From: an uncultured Prevotellaceae bacterium
GTDB lineage: Bacteria > Bacteroidota > Bacteroidia > Bacteroidales > Bacteroidaceae
Assembly: GCA_937900485.1 (NCBI GenBank)
Contig: CALCEL010000044.1
Coordinates: forward strand, 1 to 14,034
Reading direction: 5' to 3'
Length of the DNA: 14,034 bases
Positions 7,256 to 14,003 of this stretch are shown piece after piece. Both the position numbers and the translations under genes were made by a program. Within the stretch, counting starts at the first letter, position 1; every line of letters starts with the position of its first letter. Under the pieces are notes generated by a model. That model searched no databases. It worked only from the letters and a program-made list of their open reading frames with translations, and was not told the origin of the DNA.

Positions 7256-8956
7256 TTACTTTTTCTTCATCTTCTCTAAAAAGTCCTTTAGTTTGCCCAC
7301 AGCGATGGCGCGTTGGCTGATCTGATTCTTGACGTCAACGCCAAGCTCCTGGTACGTCATGTCGTATCCGTCAGGGATAAACACTGAGTCAAAGAAGAAC
7401 TGCGGCTCCGCTGACGGATGCTCCGCAATCGTTCCGTCGAGCACACCGTCGAAGGTGTATGTCTCGTACATCGTCGGGTCGTCGAAGTCACCCGTGACGA
7501 GTGCCACGACAGTATGTAAGCTGGCGTGTCTGTCTTTTCCGTCAAGGTCAGACAAGAGCTTCTCGATGTTCGCTCTCACATTATTCTCAGTCTTTCCATC
7601 ATTGACAGCAGCCTTGGAATGGAGAATGCGTAACATCTCCTCAGACAGCTCCTCGCTATAGTTCTCGAGTTTAGGACGCTTGGCTGCCGCTGCCGACAAC
7701 TCGTCGTCATCCACTGAGGCGTAATTAGCCGAGTAAATGCCTGGCAGTCCGTTGAGGGCGACACACTCAAGCGCTGTGTCGTCGGCGATACAGTCGAATC
7801 CATAATAGCGCTTCACGAAACGCGCCTTGAGCAAGGCGTTGCCCTTTATGCTTCCCGCGCTGCGTGGGATTTCGATATTACAGCCGACATCTGCCAACGT
7901 GCGTATGTCATACTTGTCACCTAATATCGCTCTCACCTCCTGCAGCTTATGCGTGCTGTTAGTGGCGAAGACAAGCACCTTCTTACCTTTCTGCGTCTTC
8001 TCCACCGTGACGTTCATCTTGTCAAATCCCTCACCCCAGACGCCGTTAGCGTTACTCATTGACACAAAGGCATAAGGGTCGATGGACTTAATCAGTCTCA
8101 GCACGTTGACCTGCTGGCGTGAGCGTATGATACTGAGCAACACCTTACGCTCAGTATGTGTGTACCATCCCTCACCATCCAGGACCGTCACACCGTAGCC
8201 GCACTGAATGATGGCGTTGGCGATCTTATCTGGGTTACGTGAGAATATCAGGAACTGCACTGACTGATGTCGTCTGTTGAGACAGTAGTCCAACGTGAAG
8301 CTGCAGATAAACAACAACACGAAACCATAGATGACTCTGAACCAGTCGTGGAAAACAAAATAACAAGAGGAGATAATGACCACGTCACACGCCATGATCA
8401 CAGTACCCAGCGACATCTGTCTGTATTTGTTCACCACAGCGGCGATGATATCCGTACCTCCCGTCGAGCCGTTGTTCTCGAAACAGAAATATAAGCCTAT
8501 GCCGTCGGTGATGCCGCCGAGTACACACGCCATAAACACCTCGTCGCCGATCAGTTTCGGGAACATCATGCCGCCGTCAGGTGCAGGCTGCTCAAACAGA
8601 CGCTGAAAGAAAGCCAGAGTGAAAGTCATGCACAAGACACCATAAATCGTCTTAGCGCAGAACTTAAAACCCAATATCTTTATAGCGGCGATGAGCAACA
8701 GTATGTTTATGACTATATAAGTGTTCTGGACCTCAAGTCCCGACACATAATATATTATACTCGCTATACCAACCACGCCTCCGGTGGTCAATCCGTAAGG
8801 AAGCATGAAGATTGTCACTCCCACGGAATATATGCAGACACCCAGAGTGATGAAGAAATAATCTCTCAGTTCCAGAAGCATGGAATTCAGATTGTTTTTA
8901 TCAGACAGGAATGTTCTTGCTTTATCAAAAAAAGAATAACCTTTCGACTCGGTCAT
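7256..8956 (-). CDS. YitT-family membrane protein fused to a divergent HAM1/RdgB-like domain
   Basis: One uninterrupted 566-codon frame joins two proteins that are normally separate. Residues about 30-225 are the multi-helix YitT membrane domain (LPYGLTTGG at 52-60, NNGSTGGTDIIA at 161-172), and about 228-315 are its cytosolic DUF2179 tail (GYGVTVLDGEGWY, VWGEGF). Residues about 326-560 resemble HAM1/RdgB, the pyrophosphatase that clears XTP and dITP: ATNSTHKLQEV (331-341), GNALLKA, ADDTALE (391-397), LNGLPGIYSANYA, KNQISQRA (543-550). Several conserved positions differ: the usual DDTG/DDSG is DDTA, SARYAG is SANYAS, FGYDP is FFFDS, and SHRA is SQRA. Some 43 extra residues (about 415-457) follow SANYAS. 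The first ATG lies 4 bases after the leuS terminator T-tract; M26 (8881) also fits homologues. An internal ATG at 8017 (M314) could start a free HAM1 protein. YitT's function is not known; whether the HAM1 part is catalytic is doubtful. Confidence 0.85.
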   Translation of the reverse strand: MTESKGYSFFDKARTFLSDKNNLNSMLLELRDYFFITLGVCIYSVGVTIFMLPYGLTTGGVVGIASIIYYVSGLEVQNTYIVINILLLIAAIKILGFKFCAKTIYGVLCMTFTLAFFQRLFEQPAPDGGMMFPKLIGDEVFMACVLGGITDGIGLYFCFENNGSTGGTDIIAAVVNKYRQMSLGTVIMACDVVIISSCYFVFHDWFRVIYGFVLLFICSFTLDYCLNRRHQSVQFLIFSRNPDKIANAIIQCGYGVTVLDGEGWYTHTERKVLLSIIRSRQQVNVLRLIKSIDPYAFVSMSNANGVWGEGFDKMNVTVEKTQKGKKVLVFATNSTHKLQEVRAILGDKYDIRTLADVGCNIEIPRSAGSIKGNALLKARFVKRYYGFDCIADDTALECVALNGLPGIYSANYASVDDDELSAAAAKRPKLENYSEELSEEMLRILHSKAAVNDGKTENNVRANIEKLLSDLDGKDRHASLHTVVALVTGDFDDPTMYETYTFDGVLDGTIAEHPSAEPQFFFDSVFIPDGYDMTYQELGVDVKNQISQRAIAVGKLKDFLEKMKKK

Positions 8957-8960
8957 ATAC

Positions 8961-9006
8961 TCAAAAACAAAAAAGCCGTCCAGCCGCTTTACCGCAGCTG
9001 GACGGC
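8961..9006 (-). terminator. Intrinsic terminator after leuS
   Basis: On the minus strand GCCGTCCAGCTGC, loop GGTAAA, then GCGGCTGGACGGC forms a GC-rich 13-bp stem (one G-T pair; 8975-8987 with 8994-9006). It is followed at once by TTTTTTGTTTTTGA. This is a strong Rho-independent terminator 11 bp past the leuS stop. Its T-tract ends 4 bases before the ATG of the YitT-HAM1 gene, leaving no room for a separate promoter between the two. Confidence 0.92.
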
Positions 9007-9017
9007 AAGGGGAAAAA

Positions 9018-11858
9018 CTATTTCTTAAGTACGATATTAATCATCTTGCCTGGCACCACGATCACCTTAGCCACTGTGAATCCTTCCATCCACTTTGCGG
9101 AAGCAGGGTTGTCGAGCGCCGCCTTCTCGATATCGGCGTTACTTGTTCCGACAGGGAACTCCATAGGGAATCTCGCCTTACCGTTGAAAGCCACCATCAT
9201 CTTCATGTTATCCTCCTTGAGATAGTCCTCGTTATGCTTAGGCCATGCCGCGTTGAAGACAGTGTCCGTGTGTCCGAGGAGATGGTACAGCTCCTCAGCG
9301 ATATGAGGGCAGAAAGGAGCGATGAGGACAGCCAGAGCCTCCTTGACCTCACGTGAGGTGCTCTTAATCTTAATAAGCTCATTGAGACATACCATGAATG
9401 CCGCCACGCTCGTGTTGTAGGAGAACTGCTCGATGTCCGCCGTCACCTTCTTAATGAGAGTGTGAAGAGCCTTACGCTCATCCTTGCTTGCCTCACCGTC
9501 AGTGCAGTCCACGCCACCCTCCTGAGTAGTGAAGAAATTCCAGAATCTCTTCAAGAACCTGTGACATCCGTCTATACCATTAGTGTCCCAAGGCTTAGAC
9601 TGCTCCACAGGACCGAGGAACATCTCGTACAGACGCAATGTGTCAGCGCCGAAACGCTCGACGATCATATCCGGATTGACCACGTTGAACATAGACTTTG
9701 ACATCTTCTCCACAGCCCATCCACAGACGTACTTGCCGTCCTCAAGTATGAACTCAGCATTATTATACTCTGGTCTCCAAGCCTTGAAAGCCTCAACATC
9801 GAGGATGTCACCGCTGACAATATTCACATCGACGTGAATAGGTGTGGTGTCATAGTTATCCTTCAGTCCGAGACTGACAAAGGTATTAGTGTCCTTGATT
9901 CTGTATACGAAGTTACTACGTCCCTGTATCATACCCTGGTTGATCAGCTTATGGAACGGCTCGTCACTGACTGACACTCCATAGTCGTAGAGGAACTTAT
10001 TCCAGAAACGTGAGTAGATGAGGTGTCCTGTGGCATGCTCAGAGCCGCCGACATACAGGTCCACGTTCTTCCAATAATTCGCAGCATCAGCAGAGAGAAG
10101 CGCATTGTCATTGTCAGGGTTCATATATCTGAGGTAATAAGCTGACGAGCCGGCGAAGCCTGGCATTGTGAACAACTCGATAGGGAACACCGTCTTGTCG
10201 TCAATCTTACTGTTCTCCACGATCTTTCTGTTCACCTCATCCCATGCCCATACAGCAGCGTTTCCGAGAGGTGGCTCACCAGTCTCAGTAGGCAGGAACT
10301 TCTCCACCTGAGGGAGCTGAACAGGCAGACATTCCTCAGGTATCATGCAAGGTATACCGTTCTTGTAGTAGACAGGGAACGGCTCACCCCAATAACGCTG
10401 ACGAGAGAATATTGCGTCACGGAGACGATAGTTCACCTTCACTCTACCGAGGTTATGCTCCTTGACATACACCTTAGTGGCTGCTATAGCCTCCTTGACA
10501 GTCAGTCCGTTGAGTGAGAAGTCAATATATGGCTTGACGCCCTCACGCGGAGAATTAGTCACGATACCTTCCTTAGCGTCGTAGCTCTCCTCGCTGACAT
10601 CGGCACCCTCGATGAGAGGAATAACCGGCAGATTGAAGTGCTTAGCGAAAGCATAGTCACGTGAGTCGTGGGCAGGAACGGCCATGATGGCACCGGTACC
10701 ATAGCCCGCCAACACATATTCTGAGATCCATATCGGATTCTTCTCACCCGTGAAAGGATTGATGGCGTAGCTGCCGGAGAAGACACCCGTCACCTTATGG
10801 TCAATCATTCTCTCACGCTCCGTGCGTCCCTTGACATACTTGATGTACTCGTCCACCTCAGCCTTTTGCTCAGGTGTGGTCACGCGGTCCACCAGCTCAC
10901 TCTCAGGAGCGAGTACCATAAATGTCACGCCAAACATGGTGTCGGCGCGTGTGGTGAATATTGTGAAGTGCTCATCAGAGTCCGCTATCTTAAACTCCAC
11001 CTCAGTACCCTCGCTGCGTCCTATCCAGTTACGCTGTGTCTCCTTGATGGAGTCGCTCCACTGAATCTTGTCGAGTCCGTCGAGCAGACGCTGAGAATAT
11101 GCGCTGACCCTCAGACACCACTGTCTCATCTTCTTCTGCTCCACAGGGTAGCCGCCTCGCTCACTGACTCCGTCGATGACCTCATCGTTGGCAAGCACTG
11201 TTCCGAGCTTAGGGCACCAGTTGACCATTGTCTCGCCGAGGAAGGCGATACGGTAGTTCATGAGCACGTCAGACTTCTTCTTCTCATCCCAGGAGTTCCA
11301 CTCTTCGGCAGTGAACTGAAGAGCCTCAGACTGTGCCGCGTCGATATTGTCCGTGCCCGAGGTCTCGAAATGCTTGATGAGCTGTTCAATAGGCAGAGCC
11401 TTCTGCTCAGTGTTAGAGAAGAATGAGTTGAACATTTTCTGGAAAGCCCACTGAGTCCACTTGTAATACTTAGGGTCACATGTTCTCACCTCCCTGCTCC
11501 AGTCGAACGAGAATCCGATTTTGTCGAGCTGCTCGCGATAACGGTTGATGTTAGCGACCGTAGTCACCTCAGGGTGCTGTCCAGTCTGTATGGCATACTG
11601 CTCGGCAGGCAGTCCGTAAGCGTCATATCCCATAGGGTTGAGCACGTTGAATCCCTGCAGACGCTTGAAGCGCGCGTAGATGTCACTCGCGATATATCCG
11701 AGCGGGTGTCCCACGTGCAGTCCGGCACCAGACGGATACGGGAACATGTTAAGTACATAAAACTTAGGTTTGCTTGGATCCTCCGCTACCTTATACGTCT
11801 TATTGTCGACCCAAGACTTCTGCCATTTCGGCTCTATATCTCTAAAGTTATATTCCAT
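9018..11858 (-). CDS. leuS: Leucyl-tRNA synthetase
   Basis: Class I aminoacyl-tRNA synthetase charging tRNA-Leu with leucine in the cytosol, 946 aa. This is longer than the roughly 860 aa of the E. coli enzyme. The HIGH-type signature is HVGH (48-51) within FPYPSGAGLHVGHPLGY. The second ATP-binding signature KMSKS is at 718-722. Between them lies the CP1 editing domain, with TTRADTMFGVTFMVLAPE and GYGTGAIMAVPAHDSRDYAFA, the latter carrying the conserved Asp that recognises mischarged amino acids. QRYWGEPFP precedes the return to the catalytic core, and the C-terminal part is the anticodon-binding helical domain. The ATG at 11858 gives MEYNFRDIEPKWQ, the expected N-terminus. The gap to argF' is only 24 bp with no promoter, so the two should share a transcript. 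Confidence 0.98.
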   Translation of the reverse strand: MEYNFRDIEPKWQKSWVDNKTYKVAEDPSKPKFYVLNMFPYPSGAGLHVGHPLGYIASDIYARFKRLQGFNVLNPMGYDAYGLPAEQYAIQTGQHPEVTTVANINRYREQLDKIGFSFDWSREVRTCDPKYYKWTQWAFQKMFNSFFSNTEQKALPIEQLIKHFETSGTDNIDAAQSEALQFTAEEWNSWDEKKKSDVLMNYRIAFLGETMVNWCPKLGTVLANDEVIDGVSERGGYPVEQKKMRQWCLRVSAYSQRLLDGLDKIQWSDSIKETQRNWIGRSEGTEVEFKIADSDEHFTIFTTRADTMFGVTFMVLAPESELVDRVTTPEQKAEVDEYIKYVKGRTERERMIDHKVTGVFSGSYAINPFTGEKNPIWISEYVLAGYGTGAIMAVPAHDSRDYAFAKHFNLPVIPLIEGADVSEESYDAKEGIVTNSPREGVKPYIDFSLNGLTVKEAIAATKVYVKEHNLGRVKVNYRLRDAIFSRQRYWGEPFPVYYKNGIPCMIPEECLPVQLPQVEKFLPTETGEPPLGNAAVWAWDEVNRKIVENSKIDDKTVFPIELFTMPGFAGSSAYYLRYMNPDNDNALLSADAANYWKNVDLYVGGSEHATGHLIYSRFWNKFLYDYGVSVSDEPFHKLINQGMIQGRSNFVYRIKDTNTFVSLGLKDNYDTTPIHVDVNIVSGDILDVEAFKAWRPEYNNAEFILEDGKYVCGWAVEKMSKSMFNVVNPDMIVERFGADTLRLYEMFLGPVEQSKPWDTNGIDGCHRFLKRFWNFFTTQEGGVDCTDGEASKDERKALHTLIKKVTADIEQFSYNTSVAAFMVCLNELIKIKSTSREVKEALAVLIAPFCPHIAEELYHLLGHTDTVFNAAWPKHNEDYLKEDNMKMMVAFNGKARFPMEFPVGTSNADIEKAALDNPASAKWMEGFTVAKVIVVPGKMINIVLKK

Positions 11859-11882
11859 TATACGTGTTTAATTATCGAAAAA

Positions 11883-12911
11883 TCAAAGTGACTCAAGCAT
11901 TCTCTTAAGAACCACTGTGGCGGATATCTCACGATTGGCCGCCTCCGGTATGACAAGGCTGGTCGGAGCCTCAATGACATCATCAGTGACGATCATGTTT
12001 CTGCGCACCGGCAGACAATGCATGAAGAACGCGTTGTTGGTGACAGCCATCTGACGCTCGCCGACAGTCCAGTCAGCGTAGTCGTGATAGTCACCGAGCA
12101 CCTTACCATAGTCGGCAGGACGAGTCACGCCCGGGCAAGACCAGTTCTTGGCGTATATGAAGTCAGCGCCCTCGAAAGCCTTCATCTGGTCATACTCCAC
12201 CTTGGCGTCTCCCGCAAACCTAGGGTCAAGCTCATATCCCTCCGGATGAGTGATGACGAAGTCCACGTCAGCGGCGTTCATCCACTCAGCGAAAGAGTTA
12301 GGAACGGCCTGTGGCAGCGCCTTTGGGTGCGGAGCCCATGACAGGACGACCTTAGGACATTTGTTAGGGACACGGTCTATAGCCTTGCCGCCAAACAGAG
12401 GGTTAGGCTCTATGTGCTTACAGTCCTTATACTCCTCAATGGTGATAAGGTCAGCAAAAGCCTGAAGCGGGTGTACAGTGGCAGACTCCATGAAGAACAC
12501 AGGACGTCCGGAATATTTGATGAACTGATTCAGTATCTTCTCCTCGTAATCATCCTGACGTGACTCAAAACGAGCAAACGAACGGACACCGATAATGTCG
12601 CAATATGAGCCCATGACAGGGATGGCCTCAAGCAGATGCTCACTCTTGTCACCTTCCATTATCACGCCACGCTCTGTCTCCAGTTTCCACGCTCCCTGAT
12701 TGACATCAAGGACAATGACGTTCATACCCAAATTCATAGCGGCTTTCTGAGTTGACAGCCTAGTACGTAATGAATTATTAAAGAAGATAAGCATCGCCGT
12801 CTTGTTCTTGCCAAGAGACTGATACTTATATCTGTCAGCCTTTATTTCAAAGGCCTCAGAAAGTGCCTGACTGAGATCTCCCAGATCAGAAACGTTTTGA
12901 AATATTCTCAT
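11883..12911 (-). CDS. argF': N-succinyl-L-ornithine carbamoyltransferase (argF'-type)
   Basis: Transcarbamylase of the Bacteroides-type arginine pathway, joining carbamoyl phosphate to N-succinylornithine to make N-succinylcitrulline. 342 aa from the ATG at 12911; the frame extends to a TTG at 12929, but the ATG start (MRIFQNVSDLGDL) matches the family N-terminus. Motifs: SLRTR (47-51) and HPLQ (147-150) for carbamoyl phosphate, and HCLPVRRN (298-305) with C299 for the ornithine side. Residue 90, in GDKSEHLL, aligns with the position that separates succinyl- from acetyl-ornithine enzymes. Pro in the B. fragilis enzyme marks succinyl use and Glu marks acetyl use in Xanthomonas; Ser here argues against Glu-type acetyl specificity. 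About 23 extra residues (roughly 163-185) follow TIEEY compared with the B. fragilis protein as I remember it. It is first in the argF'-leuS transcript. Confidence 0.93.
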   Translation of the reverse strand: MRIFQNVSDLGDLSQALSEAFEIKADRYKYQSLGKNKTAMLIFFNNSLRTRLSTQKAAMNLGMNVIVLDVNQGAWKLETERGVIMEGDKSEHLLEAIPVMGSYCDIIGVRSFARFESRQDDYEEKILNQFIKYSGRPVFFMESATVHPLQAFADLITIEEYKDCKHIEPNPLFGGKAIDRVPNKCPKVVLSWAPHPKALPQAVPNSFAEWMNAADVDFVITHPEGYELDPRFAGDAKVEYDQMKAFEGADFIYAKNWSCPGVTRPADYGKVLGDYHDYADWTVGERQMAVTNNAFFMHCLPVRRNMIVTDDVIEAPTSLVIPEAANREISATVVLKRMLESL

Positions 12912-12939
12912 AAGAAATAAATTTTGCAAAATTTCACCG

Positions 12940-12971
12940 CAAAGATAATTCTTATTAAATTAACGTGCAAA
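12940..12971 (-). promoter_or_regulatory. Bacteroidota-type promoter of argF'-leuS
   Basis: On the minus strand TTTG (12971-12968), 20 bases, then TATCTTTG (12947-12940) exactly fit the Bacteroides -33/-7 consensus TTTG-N19-21-TAnnTTTG. Transcription would start near 12933, giving a leader of about 22 nt before the ATG at 12911 and reading through argF' into leuS. The predicted start falls just upstream of the alternative TTG at 12929, leaving that codon almost no leader; this supports the ATG. Confidence 0.88.
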
Positions 12972-13045
12972 CATGAATGCTAATAAATAAGTAGACCGGA
13001 GAGAGCATAGAGACGAATTTAAAAAATGTGAAAAAAACATAGATT

Positions 13046-13060
13046 TACGATAACATCGTA
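13046..13060. promoter_or_regulatory. Perfect dyad, possible operator
   Basis: TACGAT-AAC-ATCGTA is a perfect 6+3+6 inverted repeat. It ends 13 bases before the plus-strand -7 element at 13074, so it covers the place where a -33 TTTG should be and is not. This geometry suits a regulator-binding site for the small exported-protein gene. The binding protein is unknown. Confidence 0.45.
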
Positions 13061-13073
13061 TCAAAAGAAATTT

Positions 13074-13081
13074 TATATTTG
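13074..13081 (+). promoter_or_regulatory. Candidate -7 element for the small exported-protein gene
   Basis: TATATTTG matches TAnnTTTG. No TTTG lies 19-21 bases upstream; the dyad at 13046-13060 is there instead. It would give a leader of about 155 nt before the ATG at 13247. Confidence 0.55.
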
Positions 13082-13246
13082 CGTTATCAAGTCATGAAAA
13101 CATACTCAGACAAACTGAGAGATGCGACGTAACTAAAATAATTGTCAGAAAAAAAAGAACTATTACAAACACAACAAGACTTGAGTGGGACACATAGATG
13201 TGGACACGCTCGGAAAAACATTAACAAATAAAAAAATTACAAGACT
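13082..13246 (+). other. 5' leader of the small exported-protein gene
   Basis: A leader of about 160 nt. It contains a 12-codon frame, MKTYSDKLRDAT (13094-13132), starting close to the predicted transcription start, with a small hairpin inside it (CTCAG-ACAAA-CTGAG, 13105-13119). Further on, GAGTG near 13184 can pair with CGCTC near 13206 around a CACA/TGTG core. The last 30 bases before the ATG are A-rich with no Shine-Dalgarno. A regulatory role is possible but unproven. Confidence 0.3.
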
Positions 13247-13684
13247 ATGAAAAAATTGATATTATTCCTCATCTCCATGGTATCATTAGTGAACGCCAAC
13301 GCTTTCAAGTTCGACGGCATCGACCTCAACGGCAGCCAGCAACAGGTGGCAAGGGAGATTAGCGTGAAGGGATATGTTTATGACCAGGCAACTAACTGCC
13401 TCAAGGGTAACTGTCACGGTATGGAGCTGTACCTCAGTTTGGACAATGACAACGTCGTGGACAAGTCTAAGATAGGACGACTCATCGTGGACATCCCTAT
13501 GACAACAGAAAGCGCCCTTGAGGACGCTGTGTGCATCTTCAACGTCATCTACCACAGAATAGCTTCTGTAAGCGGTAAGGCAACTTACTCTGTCGACGAC
13601 GATGGCACAATCATGGAGCTGACGAAGACTTCCAAGGGCTTGCAACTGATTTACATCACTCCAAACTATAAGGCTAAGAAATAA
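13247..13684 (+). CDS. Small exported protein of unknown function
   Basis: A 145-aa protein with a clear signal peptide: MKK, a hydrophobic stretch (LILFLISMVSLV) and a likely signal peptidase I site after ANA (about residue 19). There is no lipobox Cys. The mature part is small and soluble, so it is probably periplasmic. It has two cysteines five apart (C51, C56) that could form a disulfide. The pattern F.GIDLNGS....A.EI..KGY.YD....LKGN..G resembles a short module I recognise loosely from Bacteroidales exported proteins with a GI.(I/L).G...KG(F/Y) core; that link is tentative and no function follows from it. It has its own promoter region and a following terminator, so it is probably a single-gene unit, divergent from argF'. 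Confidence 0.75.
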   Translation: MKKLILFLISMVSLVNANAFKFDGIDLNGSQQQVAREISVKGYVYDQATNCLKGNCHGMELYLSLDNDNVVDKSKIGRLIVDIPMTTESALEDAVCIFNVIYHRIASVSGKATYSVDDDGTIMELTKTSKGLQLIYITPNYKAKK

Positions 13685-13725
13685 CTTGACACGGTGGTCT
13701 GACTGACCACAACATACTGACATTC

Positions 13726-13805
13726 TGATACGCATACATCAGGCACAGTAACGGGAAAAGACAAAACAGTCCGATACAAACCTGATTTATGCGTATCATT
13801 TTTTT
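13726..13805 (+). terminator. Long-arm hairpin with T-tract after the small exported-protein gene
   Basis: TGATACGCATACATCAGG (13726-13743) and CCTGATTTATGCGTATCA (13781-13798) are complementary over 18 positions with a single mismatch. The loop is 37 bases. TTTTTTT (13799-13805) follows at once, as in Rho-independent terminators. A smaller stem, GTGGTC-TGACT-GACCAC (13694-13710), lies between the stop codon and this hairpin and has no T-run. The long arms and loop are unusual for a simple terminator. Confidence 0.7.
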
Positions 13806-13944
13806 GCGCCAGAGACGAGATAACGGATATGGACCGACAGCAAGACAAGGCAACTCGACGGAAAGGATTTTTCAATCTATAACCACAAACTTGAGGCACG
13901 TCTCATCTTTACAGCGCAATGAAAGGACAGGTGGAATAACTGAC

Positions 13945-13983
13945 AATTTGGTATGCAACCAAATTTCCTATACTTATTTGGTT
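13945..13983. promoter_or_regulatory. Alternating TTTGGT/ACCAAA dyads
   Basis: AATTTGGT (13945-13952), a 5-base gap, then ACCAAATT (13958-13965) is a perfect dyad. The middle AACCAAA (13957-13963) is also a perfect partner for TTTGGTT (13977-13983), which begins the 27-bp repeat. Two mutually exclusive stems could form in RNA, or the three half-sites could bind a dimeric regulator. No gene begins before the window ends, so the target is not visible. Confidence 0.4.
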
Positions 13984-14003
13984 CATCCGACATTTCGAGT
14001 GAT
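13977..14003 (-). repeat. 27-bp repeat, right copy (inverted relative to 26-52)
   Basis: An exact reverse complement of 26-52, beginning TTTGGTTCATCCGAC and ending TTTCGAGTGAT on the plus strand. Identity ends at both borders. On the complementary strand ATAGGAAAT follows after 5 bases, compared with 13 bases at the left copy, suggesting related sequence beyond the exact repeat. No repeated gene accompanies it. Confidence 0.85.

Noticed and set aside
10797..11426. 209-aa forward frame inside leuS
   Set aside because: It lies wholly antisense to the well-supported leuS coding sequence, and its Leu/His/Ser-rich composition is typical of a complementary-strand shadow.
13286..13735. 149-aa reverse frame over the small exported-protein gene
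   Set aside because: The forward frame has a clear signal peptide, promoter and terminator; the reverse frame has none and is a shadow.
13726..13798. Invertible promoter flanked by inverted repeats, as at Bacteroides capsule loci
   Set aside because: Only 37 bases lie between the arms, too short for such a segment, and the T-tract directly after the second arm points to a terminator.
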